The position numbers and the translations under genes were made by a program. 6,063 nucleotides of DNA from Phycisphaerales bacterium (lineage in GTDB: Bacteria > Planctomycetota > Phycisphaerae > Sedimentisphaerales > Anaerohalosphaeraceae): NCBI GenBank assembly GCA_003152975.1, contig PMBP01000359.1:1-6063 (forward strand). The letters are read 5' to 3'. Numbering within the stretch: the first letter of the stretch is position 1; each line of letters starts with the position of its first letter. Under the pieces are notes generated by a model. That model worked only from the letters and a program-made list of their open reading frames with translations. It did no database searches and was not told the origin of the DNA. This document shows positions 1 through 6,063 of the stretch, piece after piece.

Positions 1-450
1 GGGATCATCGTTCATTCGGATGGGACCGAGAGCAAACGATTTCATGTCCAGGATGGGCACGGGATCAAGCTGTGGCATCGAGCCGGCGGGATTACGGCGA
101 TCGTCAGCGGGAGGACCTCGGAGCCGACGGAGCACCGGGCACGGCAACTGGATATCGCGCATGTCCTGCAGGGACAGCTCGACAAGCTCCCGGCGATGGA
201 GGAACTGTTGCGGCAGCTCGGCATGGGGTGGGAACAGGCGGCCGTGATTGGCGACGATGTGGTGGATATCCTGACGGTGCGCCGGGCGGGGTTCGGTGTG
301 GCGGTGGCCAACGCGGTGGAGGAACTGAAGGCCGTCGCTGATTTCGTGACCCTCCGTTCGGGAGGACACGGGGCGGTGCGGGAGGTGATCGAGCTGATCC
401 TCAAGACCAGCGGCCGATGGGCGCCGTTGATGGAACGATATGAACGATAG
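1..450 (+). CDS. kdsC: KdsC-type KDO-8-phosphate phosphatase (HAD family), 5' truncated by window edge
   Basis: The reading frame is open from base 1 to a TAG at 448-450, giving 149 visible residues. The enzyme removes phosphate from 3-deoxy-D-manno-octulosonate 8-phosphate to give KDO for the LPS inner core, in the cytosol. Seen in sequence (numbering from the first visible codon): an FHVQDGHGIKLW stretch typical of KdsC; HAD motif II as SGR at 36-38; the motif III lysine probably K62 in LDKLP; motif IV as GDDVVD at 84-89; and the C-terminal GGHGAVREV at 121-129, a KdsC hallmark. The family is usually about 165-190 residues, so some 15-30 N-terminal residues, including the nucleophile DxDG motif, lie outside the window. 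The usual Asn in GDDxND is Val here, a mild variation. The gene ends 15 bp before the LptC/LptA-like gene, the same neighbour as in Proteobacteria, which strengthens the call. A general HAD phosphatase of the YrbI type is the only real alternative. Confidence 0.9.
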   Translation, partial: GIIVHSDGTESKRFHVQDGHGIKLWHRAGGITAIVSGRTSEPTEHRARQLDIAHVLQGQLDKLPAMEELLRQLGMGWEQAAVIGDDVVDILTVRRAGFGVAVANAVEELKAVADFVTLRSGGHGAVREVIELILKTSGRWAPLMERYER

Positions 451-451
451 C

Positions 452-460
452 GGGGATAGG
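452..460 (+). promoter_or_regulatory. Probable ribosome binding site for the LptC/LptA-like gene
   Basis: A purine-rich GGGGATAGG lies between the kdsC stop and the next gene. The GGGGA core ends 9 nt before ATG 466 and 6 nt before the in-frame TTG 463. Both starts are possible. ATG is preferred as the stronger codon, and the choice adds or removes only one residue. There is no room for a separate terminator or an obvious promoter, which fits translation from a shared kdsC transcript. Confidence 0.45.
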
Positions 461-465
461 AATTG

Positions 466-3400
466 ATGGTTCGCAAGCTCCTGATATTGGTGATCGCCCT
501 GGCGGTCGTGGGCGGGATATTCTGGATTTTCAATCTGTTCAGCCCGACGCCGGCGATCGATTCGACTCAGCAATCAAGCGGGCCGGGGCTTGAGGTGCCG
601 CCGTTTGCGGCCGAGGACCAGCAGATCGGCGAGGTGACGGCCGGACCGGTGTTGCAGTCGCGCTATACGCTGTTGGATCCCCAGACCAAGCAACTCAAGC
701 GGGTGTTCGGGTTTGACCGACTGCTGAATCCCAACAGCAAAAACGAACGATGGCGACTGCAGAAGCCCTACATGCGGATGTTCGAGGCGGGGTTTCACTG
801 CTGGATCACGGCCGACCGGGGCAATGTGCAGGTCGAAAAGATCGACGGGGCGCCGAGTCCAACGGACGCGCAGTTGTTCGACAATGTACGGATTCATATT
901 CGCTCGACGGACTCGAAGGATCCCGTCGAGGCGACCCTGTACATGGACGATCTGAACTTCAGCAGCGAACGGTCGGAGTTCGCGACCGATGGGCCGGTCC
1001 GGCTGTATTCGGCGGAGGCCGAACTGGTGGGGAAGGGGATGCTATTGATCTATAATGCCTCGCGGTCGCGGATCGAGTACTTGCAGATCACCAAGCCGGA
1101 GTATATCCGTGTGCGAAATCTGGCTGCAATCTCGGGCACCTCGACGAAGGCGGACAAGGCCCTGGCGACCGATTCGGCCAAGCCGAAAGAGGCCACGGAA
1201 TCGGCCACGGCCCTCGGTTCGACGGGAACCCTGCCGGGCAAGGGAGCTCCAGCCAACGCCCGGCCCGGAGTCGGAAAAACAGACCTGGCGAAGGCCCCGG
1301 AATATTATCTTTGTTCCCTGAATCAAAATGTCGTGATTCGCTACGGCGATCGACTGGTTGTTTCGGGAATGGACAAAGTGACGGTGAGTAACTTAGAGTG
1401 GTCCGGACGGGCGACGAAACCGAAGGAGCCGACGAACGGGTCGGCCGGGGACAAACCTGTGAAGGAAACGGCCTCGGCGGAACCGAAGCCGGCGACTCCG
1501 GCGGCCCATGAACCGACCGAACCGAGCCAGCAGGGACCCGTCGAGGTCGCCGTGAAGAACGACGATGCGAAGGATGTGCTGGTGACCTGCCAGGGCAGTA
1601 TCGTAATCCGGCCGATGGAGGCCGCCAAGGACGGGCCGATGGCGCATGTGGTGGAGTCGGAGGGAAGCCCGATCCGGATCCAGATGACCGGCGCCAACAA
1701 ACCGGGATCGGACGGCCGAGCCAGTTGCGGGCGGCTGTGGTATGACATTGATTCGGATATTATGGATCTCTACGCCACAGATTTTCAGCGGCAGACCGAA
1801 CTGCTGTCCGGGGATTCGGGGCCGCGTCTATCCACCGAGGGCCGGATCCGCTGGGACCGGCGAAACCGGATCGCCAAGATCATGGGGCCGGGCACGCTGT
1901 GGATGCCGCGGAAAACGGGCGAGACGGCGGCGCAGCCGGCGCGGATGGCGTTTCGGGATCAGATCGACCTGTATTTTGCCGAACCGCCGGCTCAGCAGAA
2001 GGACGAGATGAAGCTGAAATGGGCGACGTTGGTCGGCGGGATGGAGGCGGATATGCCCAGCGATCCGAATTCGCGGATGCTGGCGGATGAGGGGGTTTTC
2101 CGATTTGACGACGCCAACCGTGTCCGGCAGGTGGACCTGTCGGGGAATGTTCGTTACCGGTCCAATCAGGACCAGGTGCAATCGGAGAAAGCTGTTCTGG
2201 AACTGGACGAAAAGAGCACCCTGCGATCGGCCAAGCTGGACGGACGGGTTCAGATGGTTTCGAAAAACGGGCAGGTGCAATCGAATTCGGCGACGGTGGA
2301 CTTTGGCCCCGACAGCAGTCTGTCCAAGGCGGTCTTGACGGGTAAGGTCCAGGTTCGTTCGGATCAGGGAACAGTCTCGTCGCCGCAGGCGGATGTCGCG
2401 TTCGCCAAGGATGCACAGGGCAAGACGATCGTGCAGACGGTCCACGCCAGCGGTGGGTCGGAGTTATTCTCGGCCCCGTCGGGAAGCACCAATCGGCCGT
2501 CCCGGTTTTATGCGCAGGAGATTCACTACGACATGGCCACCGGAAACGCGGTCGCGCAGGGACCGGTGGAGTTTACCTTTTATACGCTTGCCTCGCAGAC
2601 GCTCCTTCCGGGAATGGGTGCAGATCTGGCGGCCGGTACAGCGGTGGATTCCGCCAAGGCCGTCGAACCGGCAAAGCCCACGGCGGACACGACTGCGGCA
2701 ACGGTTGAACCGATACCGGTGATCATCACGGCACAGAAGCAGGCGGAATTTTTCTCGAAGGAAAACAAGGTCATCTTTTCGGGCAGCGTGGTCGGCCGTC
2801 GTGAACGGGAGATCGCCGGGATCCAGCAGAAGGACCAGTTCCGCGGCCAGCGGATGGTGGTGGATCTGCTGCCCGATGCCCAAGGCAAGAATCCGCAGAT
2901 CAAGCAGATCACGATCGAAGGAGGCACGGTGGCGCTGGAGTCGATCCGTACGCAGGCGCAGAAGGTGATTGCGCATGTGCGGCTGTTGTGCGTGCGGATG
3001 GAATATGACGCGGGCAGGCAATTCATCCAGGCGATCGGGCCCGGCGAAATCGAGGTCAACAACGCCAACGCCCCGATCCCGGTGGTCAAACCAGGCCAGC
3101 CGAGTTTCAACGGGCCCTGTTATGCGATCCTGGACGGATTCGATTCGCTGGCCTGGGACCTGGGCAAGGGGAAATTTGCCGCCGACGGACAGGGCGCTTC
3201 GGTGAACCTGTACTACTGGCCGATCCAGGCCGACGGCCAGATGGGGCAGATCGTCCGCGGCGCGACGACGCACTTTGAGGCCACCACAATCGAAACGCCG
3301 GCCAAGACAACGCAGATCACCCGGACCAAGGCCAGCGGCTGGGTCTATTACGAGGAAGTCGGGAAGAATATTTTCACCGGCGATCGCCTGGACTATGACG

Positions 3401-3582
3401 CGACGACCTCGATCATGCTGGTACAGGGAACCGACAGCGAGCCGTGTTTTCTCAACGGGGTTCGGGTTCCTTCGATCGAATACAACATCGGGACGGGGGA
3501 AGTCCGTTCGCAGTTGGGCATCAACCCCGGCGCCATGCCGGAAATTCCTGCCATTCTACCCCCACTTAATCCTAAGAAGTAA
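466..3582 (+). CDS. Large membrane-anchored LptC/LptA (OstA)-like LPS transport protein with multiple beta-strand modules
   Basis: Likely role: periplasmic part of the Lpt machine that carries LPS from the inner to the outer membrane. The 1038-residue protein starts with a short basic end (MVRK) and one hydrophobic segment, residues about 5-25, with no lipobox Cys, so it should be an inner-membrane bitopic protein with its bulk in the periplasm. Residues about 95-217 look like LptC: strands, then SSERSEFATDGPVRLYSAEA at 166-185 and GKGM at 189-192, like the LptC 'td.PV.i...G.Gm' pattern. OstA/LptA-like stretches follow at about 285-310, 370-480, 545-705, 755-865 and 925-1015; the one at 760-801 (KVIFSGSVVG, then FRGQRMVVDL) is the most LptA-like. 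Three low-complexity Ala/Pro/Lys/Glu/Thr linkers lie at about 222-277, 313-365 and 715-749. Proteobacterial LptC and LptA are each under about 200 residues, so this is a very long fusion or expansion. It lies between kdsC (15 bp gap) and the isomerase gene (14 bp gap). Family assignment is by pattern reading; the LptC/LptA split is inference. Confidence 0.72.
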   Translation: MVRKLLILVIALAVVGGIFWIFNLFSPTPAIDSTQQSSGPGLEVPPFAAEDQQIGEVTAGPVLQSRYTLLDPQTKQLKRVFGFDRLLNPNSKNERWRLQKPYMRMFEAGFHCWITADRGNVQVEKIDGAPSPTDAQLFDNVRIHIRSTDSKDPVEATLYMDDLNFSSERSEFATDGPVRLYSAEAELVGKGMLLIYNASRSRIEYLQITKPEYIRVRNLAAISGTSTKADKALATDSAKPKEATESATALGSTGTLPGKGAPANARPGVGKTDLAKAPEYYLCSLNQNVVIRYGDRLVVSGMDKVTVSNLEWSGRATKPKEPTNGSAGDKPVKETASAEPKPATPAAHEPTEPSQQGPVEVAVKNDDAKDVLVTCQGSIVIRPMEAAKDGPMAHVVESEGSPIRIQMTGANKPGSDGRASCGRLWYDIDSDIMDLYATDFQRQTELLSGDSGPRLSTEGRIRWDRRNRIAKIMGPGTLWMPRKTGETAAQPARMAFRDQIDLYFAEPPAQQKDEMKLKWATLVGGMEADMPSDPNSRMLADEGVFRFDDANRVRQVDLSGNVRYRSNQDQVQSEKAVLELDEKSTLRSAKLDGRVQMVSKNGQVQSNSATVDFGPDSSLSKAVLTGKVQVRSDQGTVSSPQADVAFAKDAQGKTIVQTVHASGGSELFSAPSGSTNRPSRFYAQEIHYDMATGNAVAQGPVEFTFYTLASQTLLPGMGADLAAGTAVDSAKAVEPAKPTADTTAATVEPIPVIITAQKQAEFFSKENKVIFSGSVVGRREREIAGIQQKDQFRGQRMVVDLLPDAQGKNPQIKQITIEGGTVALESIRTQAQKVIAHVRLLCVRMEYDAGRQFIQAIGPGEIEVNNANAPIPVVKPGQPSFNGPCYAILDGFDSLAWDLGKGKFAADGQGASVNLYYWPIQADGQMGQIVRGATTHFEATTIETPAKTTQITRTKASGWVYYEEVGKNIFTGDRLDYDATTSIMLVQGTDSEPCFLNGVRVPSIEYNIGTGEVRSQLGINPGAMPEIPAILPPLNPKK
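2122..2430 (+). repeat. Tandem 33-residue protein repeats inside the LptC/LptA-like protein
   Basis: Residues 553-655 contain three consecutive repeat units. Each opens with a short strand, then a Gly and a second strand: VDLSGNVRY, AKLDGRVQM and AVLTGKVQV. The key glycines are at 560, 593 and 626, exactly 33 residues apart, followed by a Q/T-V-x-S-x-x-A-x-V strand. The third unit is 37 residues long, and a degenerate fourth begins at VQTVHASGG (656-664). The DNA copies have diverged, so this is an old protein-level repeat and not a recent duplication. The pattern fits one turn of an LptA-like beta-jellyroll per pair of strands. Confidence 0.7.
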
Positions 3583-3583
3583 G

Positions 3584-3589
3584 AAAGGG
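3584..3589 (+). promoter_or_regulatory. Ribosome binding site of the isomerase-like gene
   Basis: AAAGGG lies 7 nt before ATG 3597 and 10 nt before the adjacent in-frame ATG 3600. The spacing favours 3597, though the two starts differ by one residue. The site sits in the 14 bp gap after the TAA of the LptC/LptA-like gene, so the two are likely translated from one mRNA. Confidence 0.6.
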
Positions 3590-3596
3590 CTGAATC

Positions 3597-4541
3597 ATGA
3601 TGAACCGACGAGAACTCGTTCTGGGCTCGATGGCGGCAGCAGTTGCGGCGGGGCGTTTTTCTTCCGCGGCGGTATCCGCAGAAGCGACGACACCGACATC
3701 CTCGCGGCCGCCGAACCGAATCGCGGCGTCCACCTATTCCTTCTGGCAATTTCGGGAAACCGACCGGCCGTCGATCGAATTTTGCATCGAGCAGTCGGCG
3801 GCGATGGGTTTTGACGGCATTGATATCCTCGAACGCCAGATGGAAAAGGACACGCCGGATGTGCTGCACAACATCAAGCGGTGCGCGATGATCAACGGCG
3901 TGGATTTGTGCTGCCTGTCCACGCACCAGGGATTCGTCTCGCCGGATGAGGCCAAACGCAAACTGAATATGGAAAAAACGATCCATTCGATCGAATTGGC
4001 CTACGAACTGGGGATCGGGTGCATGCGGGTCAATACGGGCACCTGGGGTACCAGCAAAGACTTCGACGACCTGATGGCCCATCGGGGAATCGAAAAACCG
4101 ATCGATGGCTACACCGACGACGTCGCCTTTCCATGGGTGATCGATTGCCTGGGGCAATGTGCCCGCAAGGCCGAGCAATGCGGGGTGACGCTGGGCCTGG
4201 AGAACCACTGGGGCCTGGCCCGCACGCCGGAGGGCATGCAGCGGATCGTCAAGGGCGTCAACTCGCCGTGGCTGCGGATGCTGCTGGATACCGGCAACTT
4301 CCTGGAAAACCCTTACGACAAGTTGCAGGCGCTGACCGAGTGGGCGGTGCTGGTGCAGGCCAAGACCTATTACGGCGGGGGACTGTGGTACACGCTGGAT
4401 CTGGATTACCCGCGGATCGGGCAAATCCTGCGGAAGGGTGGCTTCAAGGGATATGTGTCGCTGGAGTTCGAGGGCAAAGAAGACTGGAAGACGGCGGTCC
4501 CCAAGAGTTTGAAGGTGCTTCGGGGCGCTTTCCAGGGCTAA
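3597..4541 (+). CDS. Tat-exported sugar phosphate isomerase/epimerase-like protein (xylose isomerase-like TIM barrel)
   Basis: A 314-residue protein of the AP endonuclease 2/xylose isomerase-like TIM-barrel superfamily. The N-terminus has a twin-arginine signal: R4-R5 in MNRRELVLG, an Ala-rich hydrophobic stretch to about residue 18, and a likely cleavage after AVSA at 28. The mature protein is therefore expected outside the cytoplasm. Barrel landmarks: GFDGIDILE (E79), LSTHQGF (H110), LGLENHWG (E202), LLDTGNF (D231), VQAKTYYGGG (Q254) and VSLEFEGKED (E290). E202, D231 and E290 match the usual metal-ligand positions; the His common in the fourth ligand strand (xHxKD) is Gln in VQAK here. Members act on sugars or cyclitols as isomerases, epimerases or dehydratases; substrate cannot be read from sequence. 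Such exported barrels are abundant in Planctomycetota and relatives. It lies 14 bp downstream of the LPS transport gene, so probably shares its transcript, although a functional link to LPS is unproven. Confidence 0.85.
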   Translation: MMNRRELVLGSMAAAVAAGRFSSAAVSAEATTPTSSRPPNRIAASTYSFWQFRETDRPSIEFCIEQSAAMGFDGIDILERQMEKDTPDVLHNIKRCAMINGVDLCCLSTHQGFVSPDEAKRKLNMEKTIHSIELAYELGIGCMRVNTGTWGTSKDFDDLMAHRGIEKPIDGYTDDVAFPWVIDCLGQCARKAEQCGVTLGLENHWGLARTPEGMQRIVKGVNSPWLRMLLDTGNFLENPYDKLQALTEWAVLVQAKTYYGGGLWYTLDLDYPRIGQILRKGGFKGYVSLEFEGKEDWKTAVPKSLKVLRGAFQG

Positions 4542-4633
4542 GAGGCCTGATATAAATACAATAAAAAACCGCCGAGGGCATTCATGCCCGTCGGCGGTTC
4601 ATCCATGCTTACAGGACCTGACGAATCGGGCCG
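4542..4633. other. Intergenic region between two convergent genes
   Basis: This 92 bp gap separates the + strand isomerase-like gene from the - strand GH2 gene. It holds the hairpin terminator at 4563-4599 and an AT-rich patch (TATAAATACAATAAAAAA) just left of it. I see no small ORF, tRNA or other element in it. Confidence 0.75.
4563..4599 (-). terminator. Rho-independent terminator for the GH2 gene, possibly bidirectional
   Basis: Arms AACCGCCGA (4567-4575) plus GGGCA (4576-4580) pair with TGCCC (4585-4589) plus TCGGCGGTT (4591-4599). The loop is TTCA and G4590 is a single bulge, giving 14 base pairs. On the - strand the hairpin is followed by a run of six T (complement of A 4563-4568), ideal for stopping the GH2 transcript, which ends at 4634. 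On the + strand only TTCATCC follows, a weak U-tract, so stopping the kdsC-to-isomerase transcript here is possible but less efficient. Confidence 0.88.
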
Positions 4634-6063
4634 CTATTTGGCGGCGTCGACAACCTCCATCATTCCCAAGTCGATGTATTGACCGCCGGCGGTCTGTTTG
4701 CAGTGAACGGCAAAGGTGTTAGCGCCCGCCTTAAGGGCCAGCTGGGCCTTTGATGAGATCGGTTCAATCGAGTACTCGGAGGTGTAGCCCTTGATCGATA
4801 TGGCCAGCACGCCGTTGATATAGACCTCGGCGTCCTCATCGTGATGGATCATCAGGCACAGGTTGCCGGCGGGTTTGGCCGCCAGTTCGATCGAGCGCCG
4901 CAGCCAGATATCCGGGGTGTTCCAGACAGTTCGGACGACGGAACCGGGAGTGCTCTCGGTGCCGAAGCCGGCGGGGCCTTCCTTCCAACCGGCCGCGTCA
5001 AAGCCGGGCTGCTCCCAGCCGTCGGCGGGCTTGTCGGTGGTGAATTTCCACGAAGCGGCCTGCTTTTGTGAAGTGGGAATCAGATCCTTCATCTGCGGGG
5101 CGGGCTTGTACAGTTGGAGATTGGCTGCGGCCATCTTCTCGGCGTCGACCTTGAGGATTGCGCGGTCGTAGGTCATCCAGCCGTTGACCTCCACCTCGAC
5201 ATCGGTGGTCTGCGTATAGACCGCCGCGCACAGGCCCTTGGGGATCAGCATGTGCAACCGCGACATCAAGGCCACATATGCGTCGGTGAGTTCCTCGCGA
5301 TTCTGGAAGCTTCGATAACCCCAGTTCTGGGCATCCTGCCAGGTGTGATCTTTCAAAGGCAGGCCCAGGCCGCCAAACTCGCCCAGGACGGCAGCGCGTT
5401 TATCTTCAAGGGCCGGGCAGCCGGGGCCGGGATAATTGTGCATGTCGCTGACATCGCCGACATTGCGGTCGGTCCAGCCGCTGGCGTTGTTGACCAGCCG
5501 CGAGGGATCCAAATCGCGAACCATCTGGACGATTCGCGGCGTGTCATACTGGCCCCAGCCCTCGTTGAAAGGGACCCACATGATGATGCTGGGATGGCTG
5601 CCGAAGGCGTCGATCATCCGGGCCAGCTCCAGCTCGTATTGCCTGGCGGATTCGGGCGAGCGTTTGAGATCGGGATCGTTCCCGCCGATGCCGCGATCGC
5701 CGCTGGGCATGTCCTGCCAGACCAGCAGGCCGAGTTTATCACACCAGTAATAAAGACGATCCGGCTCTACTTTAACATGTTTTCGCATCATGTTGCAGCC
5801 GATCTTCTTGAGAACATCGATATCGTACTTGAGGGCAGCATCGGTGGGGGCGGTGTAGAGGCCGTCCGGCCACCAGCCCTGATCGAGCGGACCGATTTGA
5901 AACAGGGGCTGGTGATTGAGGAAGATGCGGTTGTTCCCCGCGGCATCGGCGCGCGCTTCCACGCTGCGCATGCCGAAATAGCTTTTCACCGCGTCGCCGG
6001 ATTTCAGGGCGACATCCAGATCGTAGAGCGTGGGCGAATCGGGCGACCAGAGTTCGGTCTGGC
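4634..6063 (-). CDS. Glycoside hydrolase family 2 protein (beta-galactosidase/beta-glucuronidase-like), N-terminus beyond window edge
   Basis: The frame stays open from the right edge (first full codon at 6061) to a TAG at 4634-4636, giving 475 visible residues. The GTG at 5989 is internal: the 24 residues before it (TELWSPDSPTLYDLDVALKS) are standard GH2 beta-sandwich sequence just before the YFGMRS junction, so the true start lies outside. Numbering from the first visible residue: the TIM barrel spans about 36-290 with a GCNMMRKHVKVEP motif; the acid/base is E167 in FNEGWG (5561-5563); the likely nucleophile is E228 in LGEFGGLG (5378-5380); and YTQTTDVEVEVNGWMTYDR closes the barrel. Residues about 330-475 form an added beta-sandwich, with WEQPGFDAAGWKEGPAGFG and a DEDAEVYINGV strand, resembling galactose-binding-like modules. 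It retains beta-linked sugars at the active site and hydrolyses them; the exact sugar is not readable here, and the signal peptide, if any, is not visible. It is convergent with the other genes and so separately transcribed. Confidence 0.92.
   Translation of the reverse strand, partial: QTELWSPDSPTLYDLDVALKSGDAVKSYFGMRSVEARADAAGNNRIFLNHQPLFQIGPLDQGWWPDGLYTAPTDAALKYDIDVLKKIGCNMMRKHVKVEPDRLYYWCDKLGLLVWQDMPSGDRGIGGNDPDLKRSPESARQYELELARMIDAFGSHPSIIMWVPFNEGWGQYDTPRIVQMVRDLDPSRLVNNASGWTDRNVGDVSDMHNYPGPGCPALEDKRAAVLGEFGGLGLPLKDHTWQDAQNWGYRSFQNREELTDAYVALMSRLHMLIPKGLCAAVYTQTTDVEVEVNGWMTYDRAILKVDAEKMAAANLQLYKPAPQMKDLIPTSQKQAASWKFTTDKPADGWEQPGFDAAGWKEGPAGFGTESTPGSVVRTVWNTPDIWLRRSIELAAKPAGNLCLMIHHDEDAEVYINGVLAISIKGYTSEYSIEPISSKAQLALKAGANTFAVHCKQTAGGQYIDLGMMEVVDAAK

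Noticed and set aside
42..533. 163-codon open frame on the - strand over kdsC
   Set aside because: Ser/Arg/Pro-rich, no domain pattern, and fully overlaps the clear KdsC motifs on the + strand.
1828..2445. 205-codon open frame on the - strand
   Set aside because: Shadow of the + strand gene with the same Arg/Leu/His-biased composition and no start context.
2464..3273. 269-codon open frame on the - strand inside the LptC/LptA-like gene
   Set aside because: The translation is Arg/His-rich with no recognisable motif, while the + strand frame shows clear beta-strand patterns and a continuous ORF.
3393..4424. 343-codon open frame on the - strand opposite the end of the LptC/LptA-like gene and the isomerase gene
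   Set aside because: It crosses two well-supported genes and their junction, its translation is rich in Arg, His and Pro with no domain pattern, and long antisense frames are expected in GC-rich DNA.
5987..5989. GTG as the start codon of the GH2 gene
   Set aside because: The same frame is open up to the window edge and encodes typical GH2 beta-sandwich sequence before this codon, so it is an internal valine.
1..6063. CRISPR array, tRNA/rRNA gene, insertion sequence, attachment site or riboswitch
   Set aside because: No short direct repeats with spacers, no transposase motif or terminal inverted repeats, and no RNA-gene signature were seen; nearly every base lies in the four coding regions.

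Overview
The window is GC-rich and almost fully coding. It carries three genes on the + strand in one tight run, then a terminator hairpin, then one convergent gene on the - strand that runs off the right edge. The organism is most likely a diderm bacterium of the Planctomycetota/Verrucomicrobiota/Lentisphaerota group, with Phycisphaerae-like Planctomycetota my first guess. The reasons are LPS-core genes beside a Tat-exported xylose-isomerase-like protein and a large GH2 glycosidase, and an unusually long, linker-rich LptC/LptA-type protein. This placement is inference from gene style, not from a marker gene.

Layout: (1) 1-450 is the C-terminal ~149 residues of a KdsC-type HAD phosphatase (KDO-8-phosphate phosphatase). 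(2) 466-3582 is a 1038-residue protein with an N-terminal membrane anchor, an LptC-like first domain and then many LptA/OstA-like beta-strand modules separated by Ala/Pro/Lys/Glu-rich linkers. (3) 3597-4541 is a 314-residue sugar phosphate isomerase/epimerase-like TIM-barrel protein with a twin-arginine signal. (4) 4542-4633 is intergenic and holds a strong hairpin terminator oriented mainly for the - strand gene. (5) 4634-6063 (-) is the C-terminal 475 residues of a GH2 family glycosidase with an extra C-terminal beta-sandwich.

Functionally, kdsC followed at once by an LptC/LptA-like gene mirrors the kdsC-lptC-lptA order of Proteobacteria: KDO is made in the cytosol and finished LPS is then moved across the periplasm. 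Here the LptC and LptA roles appear to be merged in one long polypeptide, and the next gene is not lptB but a secreted sugar isomerase-like protein. The gaps in the + strand run are 15 and 14 bp, so co-transcription is likely. The GH2 gene is a separate, convergent unit, probably for glycan breakdown.

The most interesting object is the 1038-residue protein. It contains about a dozen copies of a short beta-strand signature, including a stretch with an exact 33-residue period, which suggests a long beta-structured periplasmic bridge built into one chain.
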